Positions 8,438 to 16,806 of a stretch of DNA of 64,000 nucleotides are shown piece after piece. A program made the translations under genes and the position numbers. This DNA is from Bacillus_BD oryzisoli_A. Its GTDB lineage: Bacteria > Bacillota > Bacilli > Bacillales > Cytobacillaceae. The notes under the pieces were generated by a model. The model was given only the letters and a program-made list of their open reading frames with translations. It was not told the DNA's origin and searched no databases. Location of the stretch: NCBI RefSeq assembly GCF_043641075.1, contig NZ_JBHZRC010000005.1:124001-188000 (forward strand), in the 5' to 3' direction. Within the stretch, counting starts at the first letter, position 1, and each line of letters begins with the position of its first letter.

Positions 8438-9334
8438 TTGTTTAAGCCAAAAGGAGTTATTCCTGCATTAGTCACACCGTTAGATAAAAATGGAAACTTA
8501 ATGGAAGGTGCTTTAAAAAGAGTCATTGATTACACGATTGCAGGAGGTGTTCATGGATTATTTGTTCTCGGGAGCAGCGGTGAAATTTATGGTCTAACAC
8601 CAGAGCAAAAGCGCCGTGTAGTGGAGGTAACAGTTGAACATACAGCTGGCAGAGTTCCAATTTATTGTGGTGCAAGTGAAATTACAACTCAAGATTGTAT
8701 CCAAACAGCACAAATGGTTCAAGATATTGGAGGTGTTTCAGCTTTATCCGTTCTAACACCATATTTCATGTCACCGACGCAAAGCGAATTAATTGAACAC
8801 TTTACTGCTATTGCAAATTCAACAAATTTACCGGTTATTCTGTATGGAAATGAGGCCAGAACACAGGTAAAGATCGATGTAAAAACATGTGAGGAACTCA
8901 GTAAAGTAGACAACATCATTGGTATTAAAGATTCTAGCGGAGATATGACCAAGATGGCTGAATACCTAAGAGTCACAGATCGAGAGACATTCTCCGTTCT
9001 AGCTGGCCGTGATACGCTAATTTATGCAGGGCTATGTCACGGCGGAAGCGGAGCGATTGCCAGCACCGGAAATATTGCACCTAAATTAGTTTCAGATATT
9101 TACAATGCCTTTGTTGCAGGAGATCATCAAAAATCATTAGAGCTGCAATTTAAGCTTGCACCATTAAGACTTGCTGTAGATAAAGCTACATTCCCTGTTG
9201 TGTTAAAAGAAGGATTAAGAATGGTAGGCATTGATGCAGGATATGCGCTTGGGCCAGCAGCAGAAATGAGCCCAGAAAGCAGAAGGGTTTTAGAGGGTGT
9301 TCTAAAAGATCTAGAATTATATCAATCAATTTAA
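8438..9334 (+). CDS. DHDPS-family 5-keto-4-deoxy-glucarate aldolase (or dehydratase)
   Basis: A 298-residue TIM-barrel lyase of the dihydrodipicolinate synthase/N-acetylneuraminate lyase family. It has GSSGE at residues 45-49, the catalytic Tyr136 in ILYGNEA and the Schiff-base Lys164 in GIKDSSGD. The gene heads the operon with gntP, garR, gudD and garK. That context favours cleavage of 5-keto-4-deoxy-glucarate to pyruvate and tartronate semialdehyde, the substrate of GarR. The family also contains the dehydratase/decarboxylase leading to 2-oxoglutarate semialdehyde, which would need a semialdehyde dehydrogenase that this operon lacks. The TTG start is set by GGAGGAG upstream. Confidence 0.85.
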   Translation: MFKPKGVIPALVTPLDKNGNLMEGALKRVIDYTIAGGVHGLFVLGSSGEIYGLTPEQKRRVVEVTVEHTAGRVPIYCGASEITTQDCIQTAQMVQDIGGVSALSVLTPYFMSPTQSELIEHFTAIANSTNLPVILYGNEARTQVKIDVKTCEELSKVDNIIGIKDSSGDMTKMAEYLRVTDRETFSVLAGRDTLIYAGLCHGGSGAIASTGNIAPKLVSDIYNAFVAGDHQKSLELQFKLAPLRLAVDKATFPVVLKEGLRMVGIDAGYALGPAAEMSPESRRVLEGVLKDLELYQSI

Positions 9335-9359
9335 TTCCCTGCGGAAGGAAGAAAAGACT

Positions 9360-10685
9360 ATGCCATTAGTATATGTTGCATTAGCAGTTGTCCTTTTACT
9401 AGTTTTAATGATTCCTCTAAAAATGAACGGGTTCATATCCCTAATATTGACTTCTATCTTTGTTGGCTTCCTAGTAGGTATGCCAGCGGAGCAGATTTGG
9501 GAAGTCATTGGTGATGGTCTTGGAGGCCAGCTATCGGGTACTGCCCTTATTGTTGGTATCGGAGCGATGCTTGGAACCGTTCTTGCTGATGCGGGTGCCG
9601 CACAGCGTATTGCAACAACTTTAGTAGACAAAATGGGACTTAAACGTGTTCAGCTTGCCATCTTGATTACTTCCTTTGTACTTGGCGTTACGATGTTCTT
9701 TGAAGTAGCTTTTGTGTTATTAATTCCACTTGTATTCGTTATTGTTCGTCAAACAAAATTAAATCTTTTATGGGTTGCTTTACCAATGTCAATCGGGTTA
9801 TCTACTACACATAGCTTTCTTCCGCCACACCCGGGACCAGCAGCTGTTGTTGGGGTGTTCGAAGCGGATATGGGATTAACTCTTCTATACGGTTTAATTA
9901 TTGCTATACCTGTAGCGACTTTCATTGCCTATACATGGACGAGAGTTCCATTTTTCAAAAAAATTAACCCGGCTATTCCAGAGGGTCTTGTGACAACCAA
10001 ACAATTTAAAGAAGAAGAAATGCCATCGTTTGGTGTAAGTGTTTTCGTTGCTCTAATCCCAGTAGTTCTTATTGCTATTGATGCAGTTAACACACTCTTC
10101 TTACCAGAAGATAATGGCTTCAAACATGTTATGGGATTCATCGGTGCATCAGAAACGGCATTATTAATTGGTCTCTTAATTTCTATGTGGCTGCTAGGAC
10201 CAAGAATTGGCCGTCCTTTGAAAGATGTAATGAATTCTTGTTCCAATGCTGTTAAGCCAATGGCCATGATCCTTTTAGTTATTGGTGCAGGGGGCGCATT
10301 TAAGCAGGTACTAGTTGATGGTGGAATTGCAGATTATATCAAAGCGATAACAGATGGCTGGGCGATGTCCCCTATCATTCTTGCTTGGCTTATCGCTGCT
10401 CTCTTACGTATTGCTCTTGGTTCCGCAACGGTTGCTGTTATGACTGCAGCTGGAGTGGTACTGCCAATTGCTCAAGCGTCAGGAGTACCGATGGAATTAA
10501 TGGTACTTGCCGTTTCATGCGGAAGTGTTGCGTTCTCCCACGTAACCGACCCAGGTTTCTGGATGTTTAAGGAATTCCTTAACTTATCGGTAACAGATGC
10601 ATTAAAACTAAGAACAACTTATACTACTGCGCTAGGCATCCTTGGTTTGATCGGTGTATTAATCTTAAACACATTTATTGGATAA
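9360..10685 (+). CDS. GntP-family gluconate/hexarate:H+ symporter
   Basis: A 441-residue membrane protein with about 12 hydrophobic segments. It shows GntP-family stretches such as LSTTHSFLPPHPGPAAVVG near residues 150-165 and CGSVAFSHVTDPGFWMFKEF near the C-terminus. GntP transporters carry gluconate and related sugar acids with protons. It lies 25 nt after the aldolase gene, with GGAAGGAAG as ribosome site, in an operon that degrades glucarate and galactarate, so a hexarate or D-glycerate is the likely cargo. A GC-rich hairpin without a T-run follows at 10704-10733 and may reduce readthrough or protect the mRNA end. Confidence 0.9.
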   Translation: MPLVYVALAVVLLLVLMIPLKMNGFISLILTSIFVGFLVGMPAEQIWEVIGDGLGGQLSGTALIVGIGAMLGTVLADAGAAQRIATTLVDKMGLKRVQLAILITSFVLGVTMFFEVAFVLLIPLVFVIVRQTKLNLLWVALPMSIGLSTTHSFLPPHPGPAAVVGVFEADMGLTLLYGLIIAIPVATFIAYTWTRVPFFKKINPAIPEGLVTTKQFKEEEMPSFGVSVFVALIPVVLIAIDAVNTLFLPEDNGFKHVMGFIGASETALLIGLLISMWLLGPRIGRPLKDVMNSCSNAVKPMAMILLVIGAGGAFKQVLVDGGIADYIKAITDGWAMSPIILAWLIAALLRIALGSATVAVMTAAGVVLPIAQASGVPMELMVLAVSCGSVAFSHVTDPGFWMFKEFLNLSVTDALKLRTTYTTALGILGLIGVLILNTFIG

Positions 10686-10703
10686 AACTTCTTTTGAGTC
10701 AAC

Positions 10704-10733
10704 CGGGCAGTAAAAAGCAGAGTTTGCTGCCCG
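10704..10733 (+). terminator. Weak hairpin after gntP
   Basis: CGGGCAG and CTGCCCG form a 7-bp stem around a 16-nt loop, with no U-tract. It is probably an attenuating or mRNA-stabilising hairpin inside the operon rather than a full terminator. Confidence 0.4.
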
Positions 10734-10821
10734 CCATGGTTTCAAAAATTTTTAACTAAATATGGGGACATCTTGTTCCGAACATTTAAAAATAAAAATA
10801 TTTCAGTGGAGTGAATAGATT

Positions 10822-11709
10822 ATGAAGAAAATCGGATTTATTGGACTAGGTATCATGGGTAAGCCAATGAGTAAAAACTTAATTAAAGCTGGATATCAAT
10901 TGATCGTTAGTGATTTTAATAAAGAAGCAGTAAAAGAGCTTGTGTCATTAGGTGCAGAAGTAGAAGAAACACCAAAGGCAATTGCTGAGAAATCAGATAT
11001 TGTGATTACGATGCTGCCAAACTCACCAAATGTTAAAGCTGTTGCATTGGGAGAGAATGGACTGATTGAAGGAGCACGTGAAGGGTTAATTTACGTTGAC
11101 ATGAGCTCTATTGCGCCGGCTGCTTCACAAGAGGTGTATAAGGCATTAGCGGAAAAAGGTGTCGACATGCTGGATGCCCCTGTCAGCGGCGGAGAACCAA
11201 AGGCAATCGATGGAACCATGTCTGTTATGGTCGGAGGTAAAAAAGAGGTATTTGAACAAGTGAAGGATATATTAGCTGTTATGGCTGGATCGGTTGTTCA
11301 TGTTGGTGAAATTGGTGCTGGTAACGTGACAAAGCTAGCAAACCAAGTGGTTGTAGCATTGAATATCGCAGCCGTGTCTGAAGCCTTTGTTTTAGCGCAA
11401 AAAGCAGGAGTTAATCCTGAAGCGGTATTTGAAGCCATCCGCGGAGGCTTAGCAGGAAGTACGGTGCTAGAAGCAAAAGCACCAATGATGCTGGACCGCA
11501 ACTTTAACCCGGGCTTCCGGATTAATCTACACATTAAGGATTTAACAAATGCAATGGAAACAAGCCATGAGTTCGGTGCACCGGCGCCGCTAACAGCAGC
11601 AGTATTAGAAATGATGTACGCATTAAAATCAGATGGTCATGAATTTGATGATCATAGCAGTCTATTAAAATACTATGAAAAATTAGCAAACGTTGAAATA
11701 AGCCGTTAA
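10822..11709 (+). CDS. garR: Tartronate semialdehyde reductase (copy 1)
   Basis: A 295-residue beta-hydroxyacid dehydrogenase. It has an N-terminal NAD(P) fold with GFIGLGIMGKPMSKNL, the substrate motif LDAPVSGG near residues 117-124, and the catalytic Lys171 in GEIGAGNVTKLANQ. It reduces tartronate semialdehyde to D-glycerate. It sits between the GntP permease and gudD, as expected for hexarate operons. A second gene at 16807 encodes a protein differing at only about 11 of 295 positions, so this is a recent duplication. GTGGAGTGA precedes the ATG. Confidence 0.93.
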   Translation: MKKIGFIGLGIMGKPMSKNLIKAGYQLIVSDFNKEAVKELVSLGAEVEETPKAIAEKSDIVITMLPNSPNVKAVALGENGLIEGAREGLIYVDMSSIAPAASQEVYKALAEKGVDMLDAPVSGGEPKAIDGTMSVMVGGKKEVFEQVKDILAVMAGSVVHVGEIGAGNVTKLANQVVVALNIAAVSEAFVLAQKAGVNPEAVFEAIRGGLAGSTVLEAKAPMMLDRNFNPGFRINLHIKDLTNAMETSHEFGAPAPLTAAVLEMMYALKSDGHEFDDHSSLLKYYEKLANVEISR

Positions 11710-11775
11710 TTGTTTGATCTAAAAACCGCTTTCCTTTCATTAAAAAACTAAAACTATTAGAATGGAGAAATCCCA

Positions 11776-13128
11776 ATGAATACAGTACAAAACGTTGTGA
11801 ATGTTACTCCGGTTGTTACAGAAATGGAAGTTTATCCAGTTGCAGGACGCGACAGCATGCTTTTCAATCTTAGCGGCGCACATGGTGCTTATTTTACAAG
11901 AAATATCGTGATTCTAAAGGATAGTAATGGGAACGTCGGTGTCGGTGAAGTACCGGGCGGTGAAGGCATTCGTAAAACCTTAGAAGATGCTAAATCAATA
12001 GTTATCGGCTCATCCATTGGTAATTATAATAATATCTTAAATAATGTAAGAAAAGAATTTTCCGGACGTGATTCAGCAGGCCGGGGGTTACAAACGTTTG
12101 ATTTACGGATTACAATACATGCAGTAACAGCTATTGAATCTGCACTGCTAGATTTATTAGGCAAACACTTAAATGTACCGGTTGCAGCCCTATTAGGTGA
12201 AGGCCAGCAGCGTGATAAAGTAAAAACGCTGGGATATTTGTTCTACATTGGGGATCGCAATAAGACGGATCTTCCATACTACGCTAATCCGAATTCAGAG
12301 ATTGATTGGTATCGAATCCGTCATGAAGAGGCATTAACACCGGAAGCTGTAGTACGTCTTGCGGAGGCATCTCAAGAGCTGTATGGCTTTACAGATTTTA
12401 AGCTAAAAGGCGGCGTTCTTGAAGGAAAAGAAGAAATTAAAGCGATTAAAGCGTTAAAAGAAAGATTCCCAGATGCAAGAATCACATTGGATCCAAACGG
12501 AGCATGGTCATTAAAAGAAGCTGTTGAGCTATGTAAGGATATGCATGGAATTCTGACTTATGCAGAGGACCCTTGCGGTGCTGAAAATGGTTACTCTGGT
12601 CGTGAAGTCATGGCGGAATTCAGAAGACAAACAGGTCTTCCGACTGCTACAAACATGATTGCAACGGACTGGCGTCAAATGGGTCATACGGTTTCATTAC
12701 AATCAGTTGATATTCCGCTTGCTGATCCACATTTCTGGACCATGCAGGGTTCTGTCCGTGTAGCCCAAATGTGTAATGAATGGGGTCTAACATGGGGTTC
12801 TCACTCTAATAACCACTTTGATATTTCATTAGCAATGTTCACACATGTAGCTGCTGCAGCACCTGGTGATATTACAGCGATTGATACGCACTGGATTTGG
12901 CAGGAAGGAATCGAACGCTTGACGAAGAATCCGTACCAAATAAAAGATGGATATTTATCCATCCCTGATAAACCGGGCTTAGGCGTGGAAGTAGATATGG
13001 ATCAAATTCTGAAGGCAAATGAATTATATAACAATATGGGACTTAACTCTCGTGATGATTCAGTTGGGATGCAATTCTATATTCCAGGATGGAAGTTTGA
13101 CAATAAGCGTCCTTGTTTAGTTAGATAA
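11776..13128 (+). CDS. gudD: Glucarate dehydratase
   Basis: A 450-residue enolase-superfamily enzyme of the mandelate-racemase/glucarate dehydratase group. Visible signatures are the Lys pair in DFKLKGG, the metal-ligand Asp in TLDPNGAW, further acidic ligands in AEDPCG and ATNMIATDW, and the general-base His in WGSHSNNHFDISLAMFTH. It removes water from D-glucarate to give 5-dehydro-4-deoxy-glucarate, the substrate of the DHDPS-family enzyme at 8438. The length is typical of GudD. Because garD is broken here, gudD may be the only intact entry enzyme of this pathway in the window. Confidence 0.95.
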   Translation: MNTVQNVVNVTPVVTEMEVYPVAGRDSMLFNLSGAHGAYFTRNIVILKDSNGNVGVGEVPGGEGIRKTLEDAKSIVIGSSIGNYNNILNNVRKEFSGRDSAGRGLQTFDLRITIHAVTAIESALLDLLGKHLNVPVAALLGEGQQRDKVKTLGYLFYIGDRNKTDLPYYANPNSEIDWYRIRHEEALTPEAVVRLAEASQELYGFTDFKLKGGVLEGKEEIKAIKALKERFPDARITLDPNGAWSLKEAVELCKDMHGILTYAEDPCGAENGYSGREVMAEFRRQTGLPTATNMIATDWRQMGHTVSLQSVDIPLADPHFWTMQGSVRVAQMCNEWGLTWGSHSNNHFDISLAMFTHVAAAAPGDITAIDTHWIWQEGIERLTKNPYQIKDGYLSIPDKPGLGVEVDMDQILKANELYNNMGLNSRDDSVGMQFYIPGWKFDNKRPCLVR

Positions 13129-13133
13129 TAAAG

Positions 13134-13164
13134 GTTAGGGGTGGCTGGAATAGTCACCCTAAAC
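13134..13164 (+). terminator. Hairpin between gudD and garK
   Basis: GTTAGGGGTG and CACCCTAAAC form a 10-bp stem with one imperfect pair. No long T-run follows, so it is more likely a partial terminator or mRNA-stabilising hairpin. Confidence 0.45.
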
Positions 13165-13218
13165 TTGTATCATATCAATCACTTAATTGACTAATTAAAA
13201 TGTAAAGGATAGATTTTT

Positions 13219-14343
13219 ATGAAGTTTGTGCTAGCGCCTGATTCATTTAAAGAAAGTATGACGGCGAAGAATGCTGCCCTTGCGATGGAAAAAGGAATAA
13301 AAACAGTATTTCCCGATGCGGAATGTGTCATCGTTCCAATGGCTGACGGCGGAGAGGGGACGGTAGAATCTCTCGTAAGCTTGTCTGACGGAGAAATCAT
13401 TAAGACAGAAGTAATTGGACCATTAGATGATAATGTAATGGCGGAATACGGACTTCTAGGTAACGGGCATACGGCAGTGATTGAAATGGCCAGTGCCAGC
13501 GGTTTAGAATTATTAAAACCAGAAGAACGGAATCCTTTGCTCACGACAACGTACGGTACAGGCCAATTAATCAAAGATGCTCTAGATAAAGGAGTCAAGC
13601 GTATCTTAATCGGTATTGGCGGAAGTGCGACAAATGATGGTGGGGTAGGTATGCTCCAGGCTTTAGGTGTTTCTTTTAAGGATGAAGATGGTGAGGAATT
13701 ACCGTTTGGCGGTGGGGCCCTGCATCGACTGCATTCCATTGATTTGAGCGGCTTGGATGAAAGAATAGAAACGATCCAAATTGATGTAGCCTGTGATGTA
13801 AGCAACCCGTTAATCGGAGAAAACGGAGCATCTGCTGTTTTCGGACCGCAAAAAGGAGCAAGTCCAGATGTTGTGAAGGTTTTAGATCAAAACCTAACAC
13901 ACTTTGCTAAGAGGATTAAGGAGCAATTAAATCAGGATATTGCCAATACACCTGGTGCCGGAGCCGCCGGAGGACTTGGTGCAGGGCTGCTTGCCTTCCT
14001 AGATGCTCGCCTGAAAAAAGGGATTGACCTTGTCATTGAGTATACCGGGCTTGAGGAATACGTTAAAGGAGCAGATTATGTATTCACGGGAGAGGGCAGC
14101 ATCGATGGGCAGACCTTGTTTGGTAAAACCCCGTTTGGAGTAGCATCCGTTGCTAAGAAGCATTCCGTTCCGGTTATTGCTTTTGCCGGCAGAATTGGCG
14201 ATGGCGTGGAGCCCCTATACAGCAACGGATTTACGGCGATTATTGGAATCCTTAAGGGTGTTACTTCATTGGAGGATGCTCTTCATTCTGGAGAGGCTAA
14301 CTTATCCTTCGCTTCAGAAAATGTTTGTCGTTTATTGAAATAA
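13219..14343 (+). CDS. garK: Glycerate 2-kinase
   Basis: A 374-residue protein of the GarK/GlxK glycerate kinase family, recognised by the N-terminal LAPDSFKESMTAKNAALAME, the stretch PMADGGEGTVES near residue 40, and the Gly-rich TPGAGAAGGLGAGLLAFLDA near residue 245. It phosphorylates D-glycerate to 2-phosphoglycerate and so connects the GarR product to lower glycolysis. It lies 90 nt after gudD behind a hairpin and completes the hexarate pathway. The terminator at 14512-14542 probably closes the operon. Confidence 0.94.
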   Translation: MKFVLAPDSFKESMTAKNAALAMEKGIKTVFPDAECVIVPMADGGEGTVESLVSLSDGEIIKTEVIGPLDDNVMAEYGLLGNGHTAVIEMASASGLELLKPEERNPLLTTTYGTGQLIKDALDKGVKRILIGIGGSATNDGGVGMLQALGVSFKDEDGEELPFGGGALHRLHSIDLSGLDERIETIQIDVACDVSNPLIGENGASAVFGPQKGASPDVVKVLDQNLTHFAKRIKEQLNQDIANTPGAGAAGGLGAGLLAFLDARLKKGIDLVIEYTGLEEYVKGADYVFTGEGSIDGQTLFGKTPFGVASVAKKHSVPVIAFAGRIGDGVEPLYSNGFTAIIGILKGVTSLEDALHSGEANLSFASENVCRLLK

Positions 14344-14390
14344 TGTTACTTAATCAAGGGTGTCCTTAGAGAATTTTTTGGTTGCTCCAA

Positions 14391-14494
14391 CGAAGGAACC
14401 AAGAGGAAATGTCTCATAGAAGGGTTCTAAAGAACAAAACGGCGAAGGAACCAAGTGGAAATGTTCTATAGAGTGGCCCTAAAGATCAAAATCC
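14391..14494. repeat. Two-copy 52-nt tandem repeat (relic array D)
   Basis: CGAAGGAACCAAGNGGAAATG occurs at 14391 and 14443, exactly 52 nt apart, and similarity continues through the unit (TCTATAGA/TCATAGA, CTAAAGANCAAAA). GGTTC in one unit can pair with GAACC in the next across about 20 nt, giving a weak hairpin. This is the same period as arrays A, B and C with unrelated sequence. It looks like a degenerate or nascent member of the same class. The rest of 14344-14761 holds the garK terminator and the promoter region of the next gene. Confidence 0.65.
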
Positions 14495-14511
14495 CGCCTT
14501 TGTGAAAGCAA

Positions 14512-14542
14512 AAGGTCCTTCATCACCCAGATGGAGGACCTT
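14512..14542 (+). terminator. Terminator of the aldolase-gntP-garR-gudD-garK operon
   Basis: AAGGTCCTTCATC pairs with GATGGAGGACCTT around a 5-nt loop and is followed by a T-rich CTCTTT. Confidence 0.75.
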
Positions 14543-14738
14543 CTCTTTATGAAATTTTAACGAGTATTTTTCCGCATGCTTGTACCTTTAATAGAATAGG
14601 TAAATTCTCCGGAAACTCTTTAAGTGTGATTTCTTAATAGCTGATAAAACGGTATGCGGGGTCTAACTTTAATTTACGGACAAACTCTTATTCTTGGATG
14701 AAATAGTATTTTGAATACGTTATAATAGGCTTACTAAA

Positions 14739-14750
14739 TTGGTCTAACAA
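14739..14750. promoter_or_regulatory. Possible autoregulatory operator of the GntR regulator
   Basis: TTGGTCTAACAA lies just downstream of a TATAAT and directly before the ribosome site of the FCD-GntR gene. Its complement resembles the TTGTAAGACAA core found at 8120 and 16644. The pairing of operator and regulator is inference. Confidence 0.4.
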
Positions 14751-14761
14751 GGAGCCTAAAG

Positions 14762-15460
14762 ATGGATGTAACTCCTAAGAAAATAAACGTTGAATCAGTA
14801 AACCGAAATACCTTATCCAAGCAGGTAGTTGAAAGCATTATCCAACTATTGCTGAGTGGCCAGATGAAGCCGGGGGATAAGCTGCCACCCGAAATGGAAT
14901 TAATGGAGATATTGAATGTAAGTCGCCCTGTGTTACGTGAGGCCCTTAGCTCCCTAGAATCATTGGGTGTCATTAATAGAAAAACACGTGAAGGTACTTT
15001 TTTTAACAATAAAATCAGCAGCCATCCTTTTTCGATTATGCTATCTCTTGCGTACGATAACCTTCAGGCAATGGTGGAAGCTCGAATGGCTTTAGAATTG
15101 GGATTAATTACGATTGCCGCAGAGAAAATTAGCGATGAAGAACTCAAACGATTAAAAGAAACAATTGAAGTCATTGAAAACAATAAAGACGCTGACTATG
15201 GAGAAGCAGATATTGAGTTTCACCGCATTATTGCCTTGAGTGCGAACAATCCAATTGTAGAAGGCATGGTTGATTCTTTAATTATGACGCTTGTAAAAAT
15301 TAATAATGAAATTAAAATTCGTGAGCCGGAACGTACGATTGAACATCATACGGCTATCTACAAGGCATTGGAAAAAAGAGATCCTTTTGAAGCATTCCAC
15401 CAAATGTTTTTACATCTCGATTATGTTAAGCATAAGGTATTGCAAAAGAATAGCAATTAA
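14762..15460 (+). CDS. FadR/FCD-type GntR transcriptional regulator
   Basis: A 232-residue regulator with an N-terminal winged HTH (KQVVESIIQLLLSGQMKPGDKLP followed by ELMEILNVSRPVLREALSSLESLGV, residues about 20-70) and an all-helical C-terminal FCD ligand domain (about 90-225) with the usual acidic and His metal-site residues, for example EFHRIIA. FCD-GntR proteins repress sugar-acid genes and respond to hexuronate or hexarate intermediates. It lies between the garK operon and the aldo/keto reductase-garR2 genes, so it probably controls one or both. The ATG is preceded by AAGGAGCC. Confidence 0.9.
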   Translation: MDVTPKKINVESVNRNTLSKQVVESIIQLLLSGQMKPGDKLPPEMELMEILNVSRPVLREALSSLESLGVINRKTREGTFFNNKISSHPFSIMLSLAYDNLQAMVEARMALELGLITIAAEKISDEELKRLKETIEVIENNKDADYGEADIEFHRIIALSANNPIVEGMVDSLIMTLVKINNEIKIREPERTIEHHTAIYKALEKRDPFEAFHQMFLHLDYVKHKVLQKNSN

Positions 15461-15569
15461 AGAAAAACCTGTAACCCCAAATCCCCACCATAGAGTTGAG
15501 GATTATTTTTTACATACAGATGTAGTTGGCCGTTTTTAAAATTTTCACAGAAAATGGAGGTTAGTTGAC

Positions 15570-16472
15570 ATGACGGATCGAATCAATGATCAACAAATCA
15601 ATGAAATTAGAAACCACATCGAAAAACGTAGGGTCACATTAAATGATGGAACAACCTTACCCGCACTTGGTCAAGGGACATGGTATATGGGAGAAAATGA
15701 ACATAAACATAAAGCGGAAGTAAAAGCCCTGCAGCTGGGTATTGAATTAGGGATGACATTAATTGACACAGCGGAAATGTATGGGAATGGCGGTGCAGAA
15801 AAGGTAGTCGGCGATGCAATAGTAAACCGCCGGGATAAAGTATTTTTAGTTTCAAAGGTGTACCCTCACAATTCAGGCTTAAATAAAATTTCTACAGCCT
15901 GTGAAAATAGTTTAAGGAGATTAGGTACTGATTATCTTGATTTGTATCTATTACATTGGAGAGGGAGTGTGCCTTTAGCGGAAGTAATTGAAGGCATGGA
16001 AAAGCTAAAAAATGAAGGGAAAATTCGTAGATGGGGTGTATCTAATTTTGATTATAATGACATGATGGAGCTAGTCGATATCCCTAATGGCAGGAATTGT
16101 GTAACCAATCAGGTGTTATATCACCTTGGTTCAAGAGGAATTGAGTTTGATTTGCTTCCATGGCAGAGGGAACAAAAAATGCCTATCATGGCTTACTCAC
16201 CGATTGCACAAGGAGGTACGCTAAGAAAGCAGCTATTAACTGATCCAACCGTACTCGATTTGGCGAAAAAATACAACGCAAACCCAGTCCAAATCCTTCT
16301 CGCATGGTGCATACGTTCAAATGATGTCATTGCTATCCCTAAGGCTGCCAACCTAGAGCATGTGATTGAAAATGCTTCTGCAGCTCGAATTTATATTGAA
16401 AAGGAAGATATTGATAGGCTTGATCAGGTATTTCCTAAGCCGCATAGAAAGATGCCTTTAGATATCATCTGA
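15570..16472 (+). CDS. Aldo/keto reductase
   Basis: A 300-residue NADPH-dependent aldo/keto reductase. The catalytic tetrad is visible: Asp and Tyr in LIDTAEMYGNGGAEKVVG, Lys in FLVSKVYPHN and His in YLDLYLLHWRG. NADP-binding residues lie in VIAIPKAANLEHVIENA near the C-terminus. It reduces an aldehyde or ketone; the substrate is not evident. Being located between the GntR regulator and the second garR, it may act on a sugar-acid intermediate. A strong terminator follows at 16510-16553, so it is transcribed separately from garR2. Confidence 0.88.
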   Translation: MTDRINDQQINEIRNHIEKRRVTLNDGTTLPALGQGTWYMGENEHKHKAEVKALQLGIELGMTLIDTAEMYGNGGAEKVVGDAIVNRRDKVFLVSKVYPHNSGLNKISTACENSLRRLGTDYLDLYLLHWRGSVPLAEVIEGMEKLKNEGKIRRWGVSNFDYNDMMELVDIPNGRNCVTNQVLYHLGSRGIEFDLLPWQREQKMPIMAYSPIAQGGTLRKQLLTDPTVLDLAKKYNANPVQILLAWCIRSNDVIAIPKAANLEHVIENASAARIYIEKEDIDRLDQVFPKPHRKMPLDII

Positions 16473-16509
16473 TTTTGTTGAAAAAATGATCATGGGTAGC
16501 TATTTGCTG

Positions 16510-16553
16510 AAAAACGGCACAACGAGTGTTTTAATACTCGTTGTGCCGTTTTT
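16510..16553 (+). terminator. Rho-independent terminator after the aldo/keto reductase
   Basis: AAAAACGGCACAACGAGT pairs with ACTCGTTGTGCCGTTTTT (18-bp stem, 8-nt loop), followed by a T-rich tail. Confidence 0.92.
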
Positions 16554-16616
16554 GTTTTGTTTGATAAAGATTTTAAAAGCAAAAGGGTTGTTCTTGTGCA
16601 CAAAAATTAGCTCGAT

Positions 16617-16664
16617 TTATTAGCGATTTGAACGGTGTTTTATTTGTAAGACAATTATACAATA
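16617..16664. promoter_or_regulatory. Duplicated upstream box with GntR-type operator (copy 2)
   Basis: This region upstream of the second garR matches 8093-8140 over 48 nt and includes the identical core TTGTAAGACAATTATACAA. The downstream part also resembles the first locus, including TGACTAAAAAAATTAGAGGAG against TGACCAAAAAAATAAGGAGG. This suggests duplication of a whole promoter and common regulation of the two loci. Confidence 0.6.
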
Positions 16665-16806
16665 TGAGTGTAAAGATTTTCGAAGAAAGAACCTCAAAAT
16701 TGTTTGATGTATCCTAATTAATAATTATACAACGAAACTTTGTGTACTTTATTCATTTAATAGTTTTTATGCAGATGACTAAAAAAATTAGAGGAGTGAA
16801 AGAATT

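Noticed and set aside
13191..13805. A long antisense open frame opposite garK
   Set aside because: It is rich in Ser and Pro as expected for an antisense shadow, has no family match, and lies fully inside a clear gene.
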